A stretch of DNA of 64,000 nucleotides, from the NCBI GenBank assembly GCA_034769895.1, contig CM068367.1, positions 693,210,462 to 693,274,461 of the forward strand, read 5' to 3'. This DNA is from Magicicada septendecula. Lineage: Eukaryota; Arthropoda; Insecta; Hemiptera; Cicadidae. The notes under the pieces were generated by a model. The model had not been told where the DNA came from. It was given only the letters and a program-made list of their open reading frames with translations, and made no database searches. Position numbers and translations under genes: made by a program. Shown one piece after another: positions 1 to 23,874 of this stretch (within the stretch, counting starts at the first letter, position 1; the number at the start of each line of letters is the position of its first letter).

Positions 1-1560
1 TTTGTTGATCGACTTTTATGTTATTAATTATATCTTGTAACTCCTTTGCCATCTTAATAATGTAATATATTTTTCCAATACTTTCTGGTTCTATTTCACA
101 AGTTCCTTTTTCGAGATTAATCCGGGATAATCGGTCTGCTATGACATTCTTCTTACCCGGAATATATTCCCAGTCCAAATTATACTCTTGAAGTATTAAT
201 ACCCATCTAGTAAGTCTGCCGTGGTTAAGTTTGCAATTTTTTAAAAACGAAATTGATCTATGATCAGTTCTGATGGTCACTGGGTATCCCAATATAAATG
301 TTCGAAATTTTATACATGAGAACACAACACTCAGCAGTTCCTTTTCCGTTACTGTATAATTCCTCTCACAACTACTCAGTACTCTGCTTGCAAAACTGAT
401 GACCCCATGATTTCCTTCCTCATCTTCCTGATATAGCTCACTTCCAAGGCTAATGTTACTAGCATCACAATTTATGAAAAAACGTTTATTAAAATTTGGG
501 TGATGTAACATGATGCTGTCAAGAAATTTATTTTTTGCTATCTGGAAATTATTATCTTCACTTTCTTCCCATTTCCACTTGTTTTTCTTTGAAAGTAAAC
601 ATTGAAATTTGGCTGTTACTTCTGAATAATTATGTTGAAATTTCCTATAATAGTTGCATATCCCCAAAAAGGATTGTAATTGTTTCAAGTTTTTTGGTTT
701 AGGAAAATCTTGAATAGCCTTTACTTTTTCAGGAGATGGTTTAACTCCAGTAGCAGATAAAATGAACCCTAAAAATGGTAGTTCATGTGTGATAAATTTA
801 GATTTATCCAGTTTTAAAGTTATATTATGTTGCAAGAGTTTATTTAACACTGTTTCCACTCGGTTACAATGCTCCTCCCAAGTACAAGACGTAATTAATA
901 TGTCATCCACATATATGGTAGTAAAATCTAAAACTTCCTTACCTAAAATTTGGTCCATGCATTGGATGAACACGGCCACAGAATTTACCAATCCAAAAGG
1001 CAAACGCTTAAAATGATAATTTCGTCCTTCGAATATGAAAGCAACATATTGTCTGCTGTTAGGGTGCAACTGTATTTGCCAATATCCACAGACTGCATCC
1101 CAAGTACTCATGTACTTGCATCCATAGAATTTTTTCATTATCTCTTCAATCTCACCTGGAGACGTTAATGAGCATTTTATTCAACTCCCGAGCATCAAGA
1201 CATAGTCTGACTTGACCAACTTTCTTCGGTATAGCTACCAATGGGCTGGTATACGGAGAACTACTTCTTTCAATTATGTCTTCTAATATCATTCTTTGAA
1301 TTTATTTCCTTGCTGCCTCTTTCAAAGCTTGAGCAATAGGGTATGATCGTTTATTAAAATTTACATATTCCTTGAACTTTAGTTCACACAAGAAGTTTTT
1401 TGCTTTTCCTGGTGATTCTGAGAATACTGATTTATATTTATTATAAATTTTTATAAGTTGTTGTTTCTGTTCTATACTAATTATTTCCGGTGCCTGCCTA
1501 TTCTGAAACTCAATTATTTCTTCTATCTTCTCTTGCCAAATCTTTGATTCTGTTACTTCT
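1..1560 (-). pseudogene. pol: Pol: reverse transcriptase and RNase H of Ty3/gypsy-like element (partial)
   Basis: The enzyme copies element RNA into DNA in cytoplasmic particles. Minus-strand translation shows the RT N-terminal block SPLVAIPKKVGQVRLCLDAR near 1190-1250, then STWDAVCGYWQIQLHP near 1070-1110, PFGLVNS near 990, and the catalytic YVDD near 905-920. The frame then stays open to the window edge through the thumb motif PFLGFIL, the RNase H motifs TEKELL (near 350) and TDHRS (near 265-280), and the linker DRLSRINLEKGT. Frame changes and stop codons occur between 1160 and 1580, so the protein is broken at its N-terminus. RT and RNase H catalytic residues remain readable. Integrase is not in the window. 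Confidence 0.88.
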
Positions 1561-1577
1561 GTGTTTTTACCTAGGGT

Positions 1578-2060
1578 TAATCAATTATCCTCCCTAACAA
1601 AAAATGAGCTAGGACACTGAGGGGCACTTTGGCTACCAATTATCTCAGCCGTTAACTCACCATTTTCTGTGCTCAAGGTTACTATACCCCTGGCCAGATT
1701 TATAATTGCAGTGTGTCGCCGTAGCATATCACACCCTATTAATACCCTAAACGGTAGCCCTTTTGCTACTAAAAATCCCATAGGTATTCCTATTCCATTA
1801 GTTGTAATATTCAAAGACACTTGTTTTCTGATTGTTTTATTTTGTTTCCCGGTAGCACCAATAATTGTTAAATTATTAATTGGTCAAGTAGGTATTCTCT
1901 CAGTAGTTAGCTCAGTAATACGATCTAGTTCTAATTGATCAATAATTGAAATATTGGCTCCTGTATCAATCATGGCCTCTGCTGACACTCCATTTAATTT
2001 TATTTGTATATAGACTATGTCATTGTTTGGTGATGACTCTTTAATTGCTCTTTCTTCCAT
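1578..2060 (-). pseudogene. Retroviral-type aspartic protease of Ty3/gypsy-like element
   Basis: A retropepsin-like domain that would cut the Gag-Pol polyprotein. The active-site motif MIDTGAN is readable on the minus strand near 1950-1975, and the second half (PFRVLIGCDML) near 1725-1755 matches the usual flap and ILG/IGxD block. One in-frame TGA stop near 1882 separates the two halves, and another stop lies just before 1578. A possible start is the ATG at 2060-2058, but in these elements the protease is normally made as part of Pol. It sits between Gag and RT, as expected. Confidence 0.75.
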
Positions 2061-2184
2061 TAACTCTGACTGTATATTTTTTTAAAAATTATATCTGATA
2101 ATGGTTATTGGTTGTTTTAATTTATTATTATAATTGGGTTTGTGGTAAATTCTGTGCCCTGTTGTTTCTAGCAGTGACGGGCAA

Positions 2185-4091
2185 TCACATCTTCTCACTG
2201 CTGTACCCGTTTCCCCTATTTCCATCATTATTATTGTTTGATTCAACATTTTCATTATGTTGAATATTGCTTATCGGTCTCCTTTCTTCATCACTATCTC
2301 TGAATCTAGGTTGCTCTGCGCTCATACTCCTTTGTGGACCTTCTTCTCGGTGATAAGAATCATGTCTGTAATTTTGTCGGTTATTATCATTAGGCCATCT
2401 TCCTCGATATCTATTATTAAAATAATTGTTATTAGCATGCACATAATTGACTCTGGGCCGATTCTCTCTTGGTGGTTCATTCCTCCGCTCCTCGGTATTC
2501 CCTGACCTCCATCTACTTCTCCTATAATAAGATTCCTGTTCATAATTTTCTAGTAACGTTTCCATGCCTCCAATAGTTTTTATTTGTCCACTTAATCGGG
2601 CACTGATGATCTTCTCTTCGAAATGATACGCCATTTTGGTCACTAGACACTCTTCAGGTATCTTAGGGTCTAAATACTTTGCTATACACACCTTCCCCAA
2701 AAAGTAAGCAGTAGGTGTTTGTCCCATTGTACGGTCATACCTACCATGACAAATATCGTCCCTAATAATGTTTTGTACTGACTCTGACCAGTACTTAAGT
2801 TTGAACATTGTTTTGAAACCCCCATAATCACACACCTCGTTCCTGATTGCTGTCCACCAATTATCATTGATGTTTTTGAAAGATTCGTCTAATATACCTT
2901 TGATCATACTCCATCGATTCTCCTTTGATCTGTTCAAAATTTCGTCTACTCTCCCTAAAAATTCAAGTGGGTTTCTGCGATAATCCCGAAAGTTTACACT
3001 TTCCTTACTATCTTGATAAACATGATGACTGCTGCATGCAGATCTAGAACTTATTCTATCTACATCACATTGAAAATTGGTTTGTATTTGTTGCAAATTA
3101 TCTAATTTCTCTGCTTGGCTATCACACTGATTTTTTACATTCTCTACTGTTTTATGAAACTCTGAAAATTTACAGTTTAGACTGCTTTTGATACTATCTA
3201 ACTGGTCATTGTTTTCTTGTCGTATGGCCATTACACGAACTTAATTATTTTGTTCTTCCTTTTCCATTCGGGCATCAATTCCTGTTTTAATTAGTTCCAT
3301 CTTTTCTTCTGTTTTATCCAACCTTTGATTGGTTTCTATTACTTTCTTCTCTGCCTCTTCCTTATATTCATCTACTCTTTGGCTAAGCGTATTACTGACA
3401 CGTTCAATTTTACTCTCTAGATTTTCTCTTAATTCCTTGTTGAAGTTCTCCATCTTACCCTCAATTTTTTTAAATTCTCATTATTCTCTTCAAATTTTGC
3501 ATTCATCTCTTCTCTTTGTCCTTCAACAGTTTCTTTCAGTTCATTGTATTGTTCATTCATGGTTTGTTTGATATTTCAATGAATGGTCTCTATTTTTTCA
3601 TTTAGTTGTTTGACTAAACTTTCCTGAATGCTATCTATTTTCTCATTGGTCTGTCTATTTTGTTCCTCCTGTCTCTTAAAATTCTCCTTATTTTCCTCAT
3701 TGGTTTGTTTTAAGTTTTCCTCCTGTTTCTTAAAATTCTCCTTATTTTCCTCATTGGTTTGCTTCAAGTTTTCCTCCTGTTTTCTAAATTGTTCCTTAGT
3801 TTGTTTATTCTGTTCCTTAAATTGTTCTGCCATAAATTTCATCATGTCTTGCCAATTAGGTTCTTCTCTGGCTACCGCTTTGTCTGGTTGGTCCCCTTGG
3901 GCATCCTCTTCCACTATTTCCTTTTCCGTATCTGTGATTACTTCGGTTTCTTCTTTATCACCTGTCTGTTGGTCCATTTCACTGTCCGTGACTAATTCTA
4001 TCTCTCGTTCCTGTCCACCTTCTTCCAACTCCTTTTCTTCTTCCCTCTTCTTCGATCTGCCTCTAGTATTATGCATTTCTTGTTTTCTCAT
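2185..4091 (-). pseudogene. gag: Gag polyprotein of Ty3/gypsy-like element, broken
   Basis: The structural protein of the element's particle. The first part (4091-3576, 171 aa) is very acidic and lysine-rich, and ends in a coiled coil built from an 18-residue unit repeated in tandem (54 bp at 3667-3720 and 3721-3774). A frameshift follows. The frame at 3453-3241 continues the coiled coil and ends in an in-frame TAA at 3241-3243, after which the same frame runs on to 2185. That last part has a capsid-like region (NPLEFLGRVDEIL, then a Trp- and Tyr-containing helical stretch) and an Arg/Asn-rich, probably nucleic-acid-binding tail. I see no CCHC zinc knuckle. At least two disabling changes are present. 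Confidence 0.75.
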
Positions 4092-4159
4092 AACTGCCGA
4101 CGATAATTAGAGTTTTTGGTATATTAATTTATTAAATATCAAAATTCTTTTCCAATTAC

Positions 4160-4182
4160 AGCCCTTTTACGTTGAGCGCCAA
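4160..4182 (-). other. Probable primer-binding site of the LTR retrotransposon
   Basis: The minus strand reads TTGGCGCTCAACGT just after the presumed end of the 5' LTR (…GTTACA at 4190-4185). A TGGCGC start is usual for tRNA-primed LTR elements. I do not assign the tRNA. It is followed, in element orientation, by the Gag start at 4091. Confidence 0.55.
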
Positions 4183-4184
4183 TT

Positions 4185-4300
4185 CTGTAACGTGCGTTTT
4201 TTTGGTAGAGGTGTTTTAACGAAACGTCCGTCTCATTCAAGACTCAATGTTGTAAACGCCAAGTCTGTAATGTGCGTTTTTTTTGTATTAAGGTTTCCGC
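4185..4300 (-). repeat. Inner end of the 5' LTR, with a local duplication of the LTR/PBS junction
   Basis: The LTR should begin (plus-strand view) with TGTAACGTGCG at 4185. A second, slightly diverged copy of the junction (CGCCAAGTCTGTAATGTGCG) starts at 4257, 80 bp from the first (4177). The outer LTR end cannot be fixed because the partner LTR is outside the window. A GTTACA at 6206-6211 is one candidate end but is unproven. Confidence 0.45.
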
Positions 4301-7300
4301 CTCTCCGCAATCGCCACTTATGAATTATAAAGACCGAAGTTTAAATAAAGTGGTTGGGAATGTTACTCAAACAAAGCAGAAATCGAGTGTGTGTGATTTG
4401 GGTCAAGTAGGGAAGTTGTTTAGCCTGATTTAGAAGAGAGAGCCAGCACCGTTTGTTTACCCTCGGTTTGGACGATTTCTAAATTTTCAAATATTCGCCG
4501 TGCACCGAATCAGCTGACTTTAACATTAGTCTCCAAATGTAGATTAACCAGACGACACTGTGGCAGTATACGACCAGGTGGATCATCTTCTTCTTAGTTG
4601 TTCTGAAATTTAATACAACTACCCACTACAAGAAAGGACACACATTTTTATTTTTTAAATCTCAATTTTTCAATAATATTTATTAAGAATATTATTGGTT
4701 TTTTCTCTTCCGCCAAAATACAAATATCATAATCGATCTTTTCCTTAATTAAGACATGATATCGACTTCATTGAGTAAACATGGAATTGTCAAAAAATAA
4801 TATGTGGTTTTTTTACCAAATTTTATACTATATTTAAAACATCAATCAATACATAATTCTTTTATTATTTCCCCAGGGTTAAGGGTAAGTTCTTTTTGTT
4901 ATGAGATGGTCAGAAATGGATAATTATACTACGCTTTACAAATACCGAAAAAATATTCAAAAATTTGTTTATTTTCGCTTAGTACGTAGTTCCGGAAATG
5001 TCCGTAAGAGAGCAGAGTGCGTTTGTTTTCATTAGAACATGTGGTTAATTTTTATTAGTTTCAAAAAACGCTAGATACTGCCATTCGGAATGTTTTCTTC
5101 GTTAACTATTAAACGAAATGTTTATATTACCTCTCTTCTTGAAGTTCTTACTTGGATGAAGCCGTTTCTCCAGTGGTCTCTGTATTTGGTTGTAATTTCA
5201 TAACCGACCGGCAAATATTCTCGTCAAACTCGAAACACAGCAACGCTAGGCCTGATCGTCCAAAATTGGTTTTCTTTCACTTTTATTATGGAGTATAGCA
5301 ATTTAACTTTGATAAATAAGGTAGTAGTATATAATGTTTATACTGTTGTTTAATTTTGTACCAATTTTGCACTTCTCAAAGATTTCTAAAAGGATATTTT
5401 AATAAAATTGTTGTCTCATCATTTTGTCAACTGGACAGGTTTAATTTTTAAATTCGATTAACAATTCTTGTTATTTACGTTACTCTTAGTAACCCATAAT
5501 TTTTATATATCTTTTTATTGGTTCTGCTATTTACTTTTTAGTATATAGGCAGTTTGTAATTATTATAAATTTATTTTTTATTTACAGAAAAATAATTCTT
5601 TTTAATTTTAGTTTCTTTCCCCATTTGATTTACATAATAGTTTTCTGTGTATTTTCTTATAACTTTGGATATAAGTATTTAATATTTTTATTAACTTTAA
5701 ATGAATTTATATATTATTTATTAGCCTCTTATAGTATTCCTACACTGCACTACTTCCTTCTGCCATTTCCCTCATACAGTATTATTTTAATTTTTTATTA
5801 TCATCTGATATTTAAATCTTTTATGTTTTTTAAAACGAACCCTGGGTTATCTTATACTATAACACAAATATTTAAAAAAATATAAAATTAACTTAGGTAT
5901 TAAACTTGGTTGTCTACACAATATAAATACTACAATAAATTAACAAAATACATAATTATTTAGTAGCATTATAGTCTACTATCATCGTTTATAATTCTCA
6001 CACCTACAGCACAATTCTGTAAAAAGTTCCCTTCACTTTCACTTATTACCTCAATGGGTACACTATAACTCACTTGTCACTGTATATCACTCTAATCGTT
6101 TATAATGTTTAGTGATACAATTTAATTTTGAGCTCATTATAGTTTACCCATTTCTGACCTTTAGGGTATTACAATAGTTACTTTATTGGGACCGGGTTAT
6201 GTACCGTTACAACGTCTACATATGTATACAATAACACATAATAATCCCAAGTATGTAAATGTATCTGCCGTGAATGCGTGACCGGCATTACAGTATTTCT
6301 GGATTCGACTACGTTACTTTTTAACAATGTTAACAGTTAACCCAACTTTACAAGAACAAACATGCGGTCGCGGGCGCGCGTGTATGTAGGCCATGCTTGT
6401 TACCTATGTGTGTTTGTGTACGACAGTTATCTACCATAAGGTGTAAAGCAGAGGTCACGTATTCTTTTTAATTAGTTTCACTTTAAGTATCTTGTTAAAT
6501 TTAAGGAAACTAATAATAATGACCTTCTCATGTAAATAAGACACGTTTAATAGTGTAACGCATAAATTTAATTAAACTTTTAACAAACTATAATTCCTGT
6601 TTGTCGTTCACTTAAATTATTTAACCTAAGATTAAATTAAGCTGCATCTACAGTCATCGCGCACAAAGTTTATAAGTACCCGCAACTTCGCTCAAGTCTT
6701 GTGGAACATCCGTTGTAACTGAATTCTATGTTACACAAGAATACTTGTTTATAAAATATTTTATTTTCTTAGAAACGAATTCTTATCCACACGTTGTTTG
6801 TACGTGGTTATCTGACATTTCAGTAATGTGATTGGATGTATATTGTGGAAAAATTTAAGTTTTTATTTTTGTATATTATGCTCAGGTATTAATAAAATGT
6901 AATTCTGTTTTTATTAAATGCTAAAATATTTATAAACACGCATCATTACACAGAATGCTCCTGTTTTCACGTTTTTAGTATAAACTAATGGACAAACAAT
7001 AATTATGCATATTTTAAATATAATTACTAACAGTATTATTTGTTCTTTCTTTTCGACTCACAATTCTTCCTGTATAATGTAAATGGCAGAAGAAACAACA
7101 CACTAGTACAAATTACATTGCAAAATTTAAAATACAGAAGACTAAAGAGAATAGCATTTAGTCCCTACTCACAAGTGTGACACGATACAATTACGTCTAT
7201 TCTTACCTTGTATAAACAAGTAGGCATTAGGCCCTCTACTAAATTTTTTTTTATGGGGCGTTACGGGACTTACAGTCCTATTATCGGGTTCGTAAAATAA

Positions 7301-8590
7301 AGATCGGTCACAATAAGTTTATCAAAATAATTAAAATTTTAAAATTGTGTATAACATTATAAAAATGTAAAAATAAGACCGAGTAAGTCACGTAAAGTCG
7401 TACTACCGAAGAACTATTAAAACTGTTGCAGATACATGCAAGAGCTTTTTGAATATTTTGTAACGTGGCCAGGTTGTCAGCAATGTAAAGTAACGTCTTT
7501 CCTTTCTTTATTTGTCCTGTATGAATTACGAAGAAGGTGGCGAGGGGAGGGGTAAAAGAGGTGTGCAAATCATAAACGTCGTTGCCTTGAGAACGTCAAA
7601 AATGTTGACTTTAGGCGTTTCAGTGATTCCGAAAGAGTAGGCCTACTTCATTACGAGCTGAACAACTAAGAAGCATTTTGTGACATGTTTCAAATGTGTC
7701 TACCTACAGCTGTCGCAGACGGATGCCGTGTATGTCTTTATTTTCTCTTCTAAATTATTTGTTACCTCTTAAGTAAACAAAACAAGCTGAAATAAAGCTT
7801 CATAGGACGATGAGAATACCGAAGCTATTATCTAGTCAACAGACTGCTGAGAGATGGATGTTGAGTTGATAATGGCTCCATGATCAAAACCACTGCTGCT
7901 GCCACACTATTTTATCTTGTCGTATTTGTATTTCTTTAAAGCAATGTAGATCTGCTCCTGTATGATTCTTTTACGTTATTCCTTAAATTTTTTATGTAGC
8001 TATGTGACTAATTTTTTCGTATAAAATGTAATTAAGAAGTCATTTAATCCTGACTAGCCGTGTTCGACACGTTTACCATTACCTGGTCACTTAATATTTT
8101 GAATTAAATTTGTCATTTCAGATAACATCCTAATTAGATGTAGTCTACGTATTAATGTCACAGGATACTGCTGGGTTGGAAAACAATTTGTAAGAAGTAT
8201 GACGGGTACACTTTTCAAAATTTCTTTAAATTCGGAGGACCAAGCAACTGTCTTTGAACACTCACAACGTCTATTGGGTTTATCTGCGACAGTGGCAGTT
8301 AACGCCGTACCACAAGTCATTGTGTTGTTCCAGAAAGACCTGCAACAGTCAATGTGAACTTGCTTTTAACGTTTATAGTCTGTCGTAATTGATATTGACA
8401 GCATCTGTGCAGTTTCATCGTTATAATCATCCCCACTTCACGTTTTAAGCATTGTTTTTAGTTAAAGTTCCCATGTGTTTCTCGGTCGACATATGTTTCT
8501 TCTTCCTTTTACTTTACATATTCTTGCTTTTTAAAGATAACCTATTTTCTTCCAGCCTTTCCAAATGTTCGTTCTATTTAATTTTGTTTT
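4301..8590. other. Non-coding, AT-rich; outer LTR sequence probably in its left part
   Basis: No open frame here resembles a known protein. The left portion probably contains the rest of the LTR of the adjacent retrotransposon. The remainder is AT-rich sequence without recognisable genes, RNA genes or clear repeats. Confidence 0.5.
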
Positions 8591-8599
8591 CCTTTTATT

Positions 8600-9470
8600 T
8601 TTCATTTAAATGAAATATTTGAAGTTCTTCTCTGATTATTCTGTTTCTTGGCATATCTCAACGGTTACACCATTTGATTGTTCACCTCTGAGGTTGTATA
8701 CTTCTTTCTTGTGCTTTTGTTGTAACCCACATTTCACTGCCGTACATAAGCGTAGGCACTGCTAGCGTTTATAAAATTTCAGTATGGTCAATTTGTTCAC
8801 TTTTCTTGTTTTATTTTTCAGACATCGGCCGTCTGTACGACGTATATTATTGAGAAGTCCTAAATTTCAATTTAGATAATTACTGTAACAATAGGAAATT
8901 GATTCCTAACTACTTAAAATGGTTTATCTGCTATCTAAGACAATCTTAGCCCTTGTGGGTTCCACTACCGCGGAAGCCATAATTTTTATTTTGGGGATTG
9001 ATATGTTGAAATTATATTTAAAGCTTATTTGTTTTAGCTGACATAGGCCCCTATGAAATTTATTTTCTGCCTTTCCGATTACAGTCAAGTCATCAGCGTA
9101 GTATAAAATAAAGTTTAGTAAGTTAACATCTATACAATTTTCTCTCAAATTTCTTACAATTTGTAAAATTACAATTTTTTACAAATTTCTTAATATCTAT
9201 GTAGATATTAAATAAATAGACGATAGGTCTCAACCCTGCTTAACACTCTTGTTAGTGTGTACCGGATTGGATATTTTATCATTTGTGCTGACACACACAC
9301 ACACACCGTTTGTTTGTAAAGGCGTAAAGGCTCTAATTGATCTTATGAGGTGTGGTGGATAATCTCTAAGGTTCATAATTTCCCATAATTTTTCCTGTTT
9401 ACGTGATCAAATGCCTTTTCAAAGTCGAAAAAGGTTATGTAAGTATTAAGATTATATTACCGGCGTTTCT
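8600..9470 (-). pseudogene. Decayed non-LTR (LINE) reverse transcriptase fragment
   Basis: Minus-strand pieces in several frames give ordered RT motifs: FDFEKAFDHVN (about 9405-9440), a PxxFNIYID-like block (about 9190-9230), LYYADDLTVIG with the catalytic ADD (about 9070-9110), and the C-terminal YGSEMW…TKAQE and REELQIF blocks (about 8610-8750). The order and wording fit a LINE RT of the kind common in insects; I do not assign the clade. Multiple stops and frameshifts show it is an old copy. Confidence 0.75.
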
Positions 9471-9479
9471 CGATTACTT

Positions 9480-10307
9480 GCTGTATGGTGAAAGTCGCGT
9501 CGATTGTACTTCAGCATTAACTTTTATCCTGTTATTTACAATTACATATATTTTATAGGCTGTGTCGAGTAAACTGTTGTCTCTTCAATTCTCACATAAT
9601 TTCTATATCCTTTTTTTGTAAGGCTGTAATTTATGCAGTTTATCATTATTTTGCTTCCAGCACAAGTTTAACAACGCAAGTGCAAGATAATGCCACTATA
9701 CGTTCAGAAATGTTTATATTTCATAAACTTTTCTTTGTGTGTGTATACATTAGTACATAATAAGTACATAATTAAGTTTACATATTTTAATGTAAAGAAA
9801 TGAAACTATCATAACATGCAACTTCAAAATGTTATAAGTAACAACAGACAAACAGGGCGACAGACGTAACAAAATGCTGTCATCATTTTCTAAGACGGAC
9901 ACGTGGAAACAATGTGCTATTGATTATTGCAGGTAGACCGATTTTATATGTAGGTAGTAAAATGAACCTATGTATATAAACTTCAAGGACATATCAAAGT
10001 CAATCGGCGAAATTTATGTTGGAATGAAATTAATGTGTTTACTTATTAGTTGAAAGAGTAATCAGTACAGTCGCTCTAATTTGTCACTTCGGGTCCGTAG
10101 TGGAGACATATTGTAGGTTACAGTACATTTGAAAAAATACAAATATTAGTAATTTCTTCTGATTATAACTTGCAGAAAACATAAAATTGCAGTATAACTA
10201 TTTGTACTTACTGCAGGAAATCAGTGTATTACACGATTCTATTTATAAAATGAACACAGCATTACAACTTTTGTTGTGTGTACTTGTTACTTTTGCTTTT
10301 AATGAAC
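9480..10307. other. Non-coding, nothing recognised
   Basis: AT-rich sequence with no convincing open frame, RNA gene or repeat. Confidence 0.5.
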
Positions 10308-10368
10308 TTTAGTACTTTTATGCTACACTCACTTGTTGCACACACCACTAGTCACTGTGACACCAATT

Positions 10369-10399
10369 AGCGCTTTCGAACGTACCCGTTCATCATCAG
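10369..10399 (-). ncRNA. Hammerhead-ribozyme-like motif, left arm
   Basis: Minus strand: core CUGAUGA, an extra U, stem II GAACG with CGUUC closed by GGUA, then GAA, the palindrome AGCGCU as a very short stem III, and A at the cleavage position 17. Flanking bases can form only part of stem I on this arm (ACGAU with AUUGGU, imperfect). Confidence 0.5.
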
Positions 10400-10418
10400 A
10401 TCGTAACTGCCACCCAAC

Positions 10419-10467
10419 CACCGGCTGATCTGATGATGAACGGGTAAGTTCGAAAGCGCTAATCGGT
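10419..10467 (+). ncRNA. Hammerhead-ribozyme-like motif, right arm (best-formed copy)
   Basis: Plus strand: stem I can pair GCUGAU (before the core) with AUCGGU (after it). The core is CUGAUGA (10430-10436), followed by an extra U, stem II GAAC/GUUC, then GAA, the palindrome AGCGCU and A17. All conserved hammerhead core bases (CUGANGA, GAA, U16.1, H17) are present. The extra U between A9 and stem II departs from the textbook core. Stem III is too short for a stable monomer, as in the dimer-forming short-stem hammerheads known from retroelements. Confidence 0.6.
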
Positions 10468-10560
10468 GTCACAGTGACTAGTGGTGTGTGCAACAAGTGA
10501 GTGTAGCATAAATTATTTAACCACTAATAAAATTTGTAGTTTAACCATTTAGTACTTTTA

Positions 10561-12090
10561 GTACAGTAGAGGCACTATTAATGCAGGGACTGCCATGGCC
10601 CACTCGCATAAGTCGGGAGCAACCCTCTCTTGAAAAGAAGTATAATGATCGCCATTCTGATGGAAAATAAACAAGAGTTGTTTCATTAGCTGGCTTTTTA
10701 AGGGGAAACCAAGTTAGATTTCGTTACGGGATCAATAACGATACTTGCTTTCAGTAGAGTTTTGTGCTTTATCATACAATAAGGTAACTCTTCGTCTATG
10801 GCCGGTTTATGCAGGTGTAAAAATAGGAATTTATGGTGTAAAAGACGAGGTTGAGAGACAGTCAGGATATAAACTCATCAACAGTTGGTATTGGGAGATC
10901 TGTTTAGAAACAAACATAGCGAGTCTGTAAGTATGAGGGCGCCACTCATTCAGAGGAGACGAAACGTCAAATGTAAAGGTATTACGATGGAAACAGACCG
11001 ACTGGAGGGCTCACCTTTATTTGGGGATGTTTACGACCAAAAAGCGGCAGATTCTAAACTAGGTTATAGCCTTTTTGGTTAGTTTTGGTTTTGTCTAAAG
11101 AGTTTTGCTGCAGTCATATTTTTAGCAAGGGAGTGACAAAACTGTAGCGACAAATTTATGCCCAGTTAGTTGATTTATGCGTACTGCAATTTTTAAATTT
11201 CAAAGTTGATGCGCCAGTGTAATGATAAAGTATAGGCCTATTATTACAGTGTATTCGCTTCACTCTAGTATATTTTTTCCGTACACTTATATTTTGTACT
11301 CTTATACCTCAAAGTATGGAAGGCAGCACTGAAAATGTCAAAGAAGTAAAATGCATGATATAAAAACATAAAAATATACACTATTTACAATCACGTTCAA
11401 TAGAATCAGTTTCTTTAAAATAGGTAAATCTCTTATTATTATGTATGAAATTTTTATATTTTCTACTTTACTGGCCAGGTCAAGTTTTTGGTCAATTGCC
11501 TTTTAACTGTTATAATTTCAAGACATGCTGTTGAGCCATTCAAGATGCATTATGTTCTTTAAGTAGAATTTTTTGTCTTTTAAAGGACAAAAAAGACCTC
11601 TCGCAGGATGTGGGTAATAAAGGAATAGTAATGACTACTTGTGCCAACTTGTACATATCTCTTAATACTAATTTATTACTTTCTATTAGTTAAAGGAGAG
11701 CAGATAAATTTTAAAGTATTGTACTATTTTTCTTGTCGTGCTGTAAATCAGATTCTTTAAAATTTCAGTTTCCACATCAAAGAAATCAGTATTAATATCA
11801 CACATACAATGATGTGCTAACTGCTTCAGTAAATATGCACATATTAATTTTCACTGATTGGAACTAGACAACTTTAAAGTATTAACAATGTCCCGTTTAC
11901 GTATGTGTAGTGGGTACTGGTGTATCGATGTATACGGTTGAGCTGAGCGTTCTCTTGTATGTGATTTCAATGTTTACATGAACTTTTCCTCCAACTGTTG
12001 CCTGGTTCCATGTAATTTCATTCCGGCGCTTCATTCACATACATGTGTCACAAGGTTAAGAAGTTTACTTACAACGATTAATATAAAAAA
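10561..12090. other. Non-coding, 3' flank of UGT gene A, nothing recognised
   Basis: Small open frames at 10745-11082 have no family features and overlap each other; I do not call them genes. The stretch from about 10590 to 11070 is somewhat richer in GC than its surroundings, but I cannot identify it. Confidence 0.45.
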
Positions 12091-12096
12091 TTTATT
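12091..12096 (-). promoter_or_regulatory. Possible poly(A) signal of UGT gene A
   Basis: AATAAA on the minus strand about 130 nt downstream of the UGT gene A stop codon. The distance is ordinary for an insect 3' UTR, but AATAAA occurs by chance in sequence this AT-rich. Confidence 0.4.
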
Positions 12097-12228
12097 TTAT
12101 AAATATCTGTATAAAATACTTTTGAATAAATATAATCGTTTTACTTAATACTTAAATTCTTAATTTAAAATAATTGTTTTTCGTTTTTTTAAATACGACC
12201 ACATTCCTCTCATTAAAAAGTTGTAATA

Positions 12229-23874
<11,646 letters not shown>

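Larger units (their letters stand above)
1..4182 (-). mobile_element. Ty3/gypsy-like LTR retrotransposon, internal region, partial and decayed
   Basis: Reading the minus strand from 4182 downward gives the normal order of such an element: primer-binding site, Gag, protease, reverse transcriptase and RNase H. The integrase and 3' LTR would lie beyond base 1, outside the window. The order protease-RT-RNase H and the RT motifs place it with Ty3/gypsy rather than copia. Several in-frame stops and frameshifts in Gag and Pol show that this copy is not functional. It lies away from the UGT genes and shows no link to them. Confidence 0.9.
10308..10560. mobile_element. Foldback element with hammerhead-like arms and 13-bp target-site duplication
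   Basis: Two inverted arms of about 85 bp (10318-10402 and 10427-10512) form a near-perfect palindrome with a short spacer. The whole is bounded by the direct repeat tttagtactttta at 10308-10320 and 10548-10560, the size of duplication expected from retrotransposition. Each arm, read outward, carries a hammerhead-like core. The unit resembles two inverted terminal repeats of a Penelope-like element without the body; that identity is inference. Confidence 0.7.

Noticed and set aside
4907-6165. Inverted match ggtcagaaatgg at 4911 and 6150 as a possible element boundary
   Set aside because: The match is only about 12 bp plus scattered bases, with no duplication; too weak to call.
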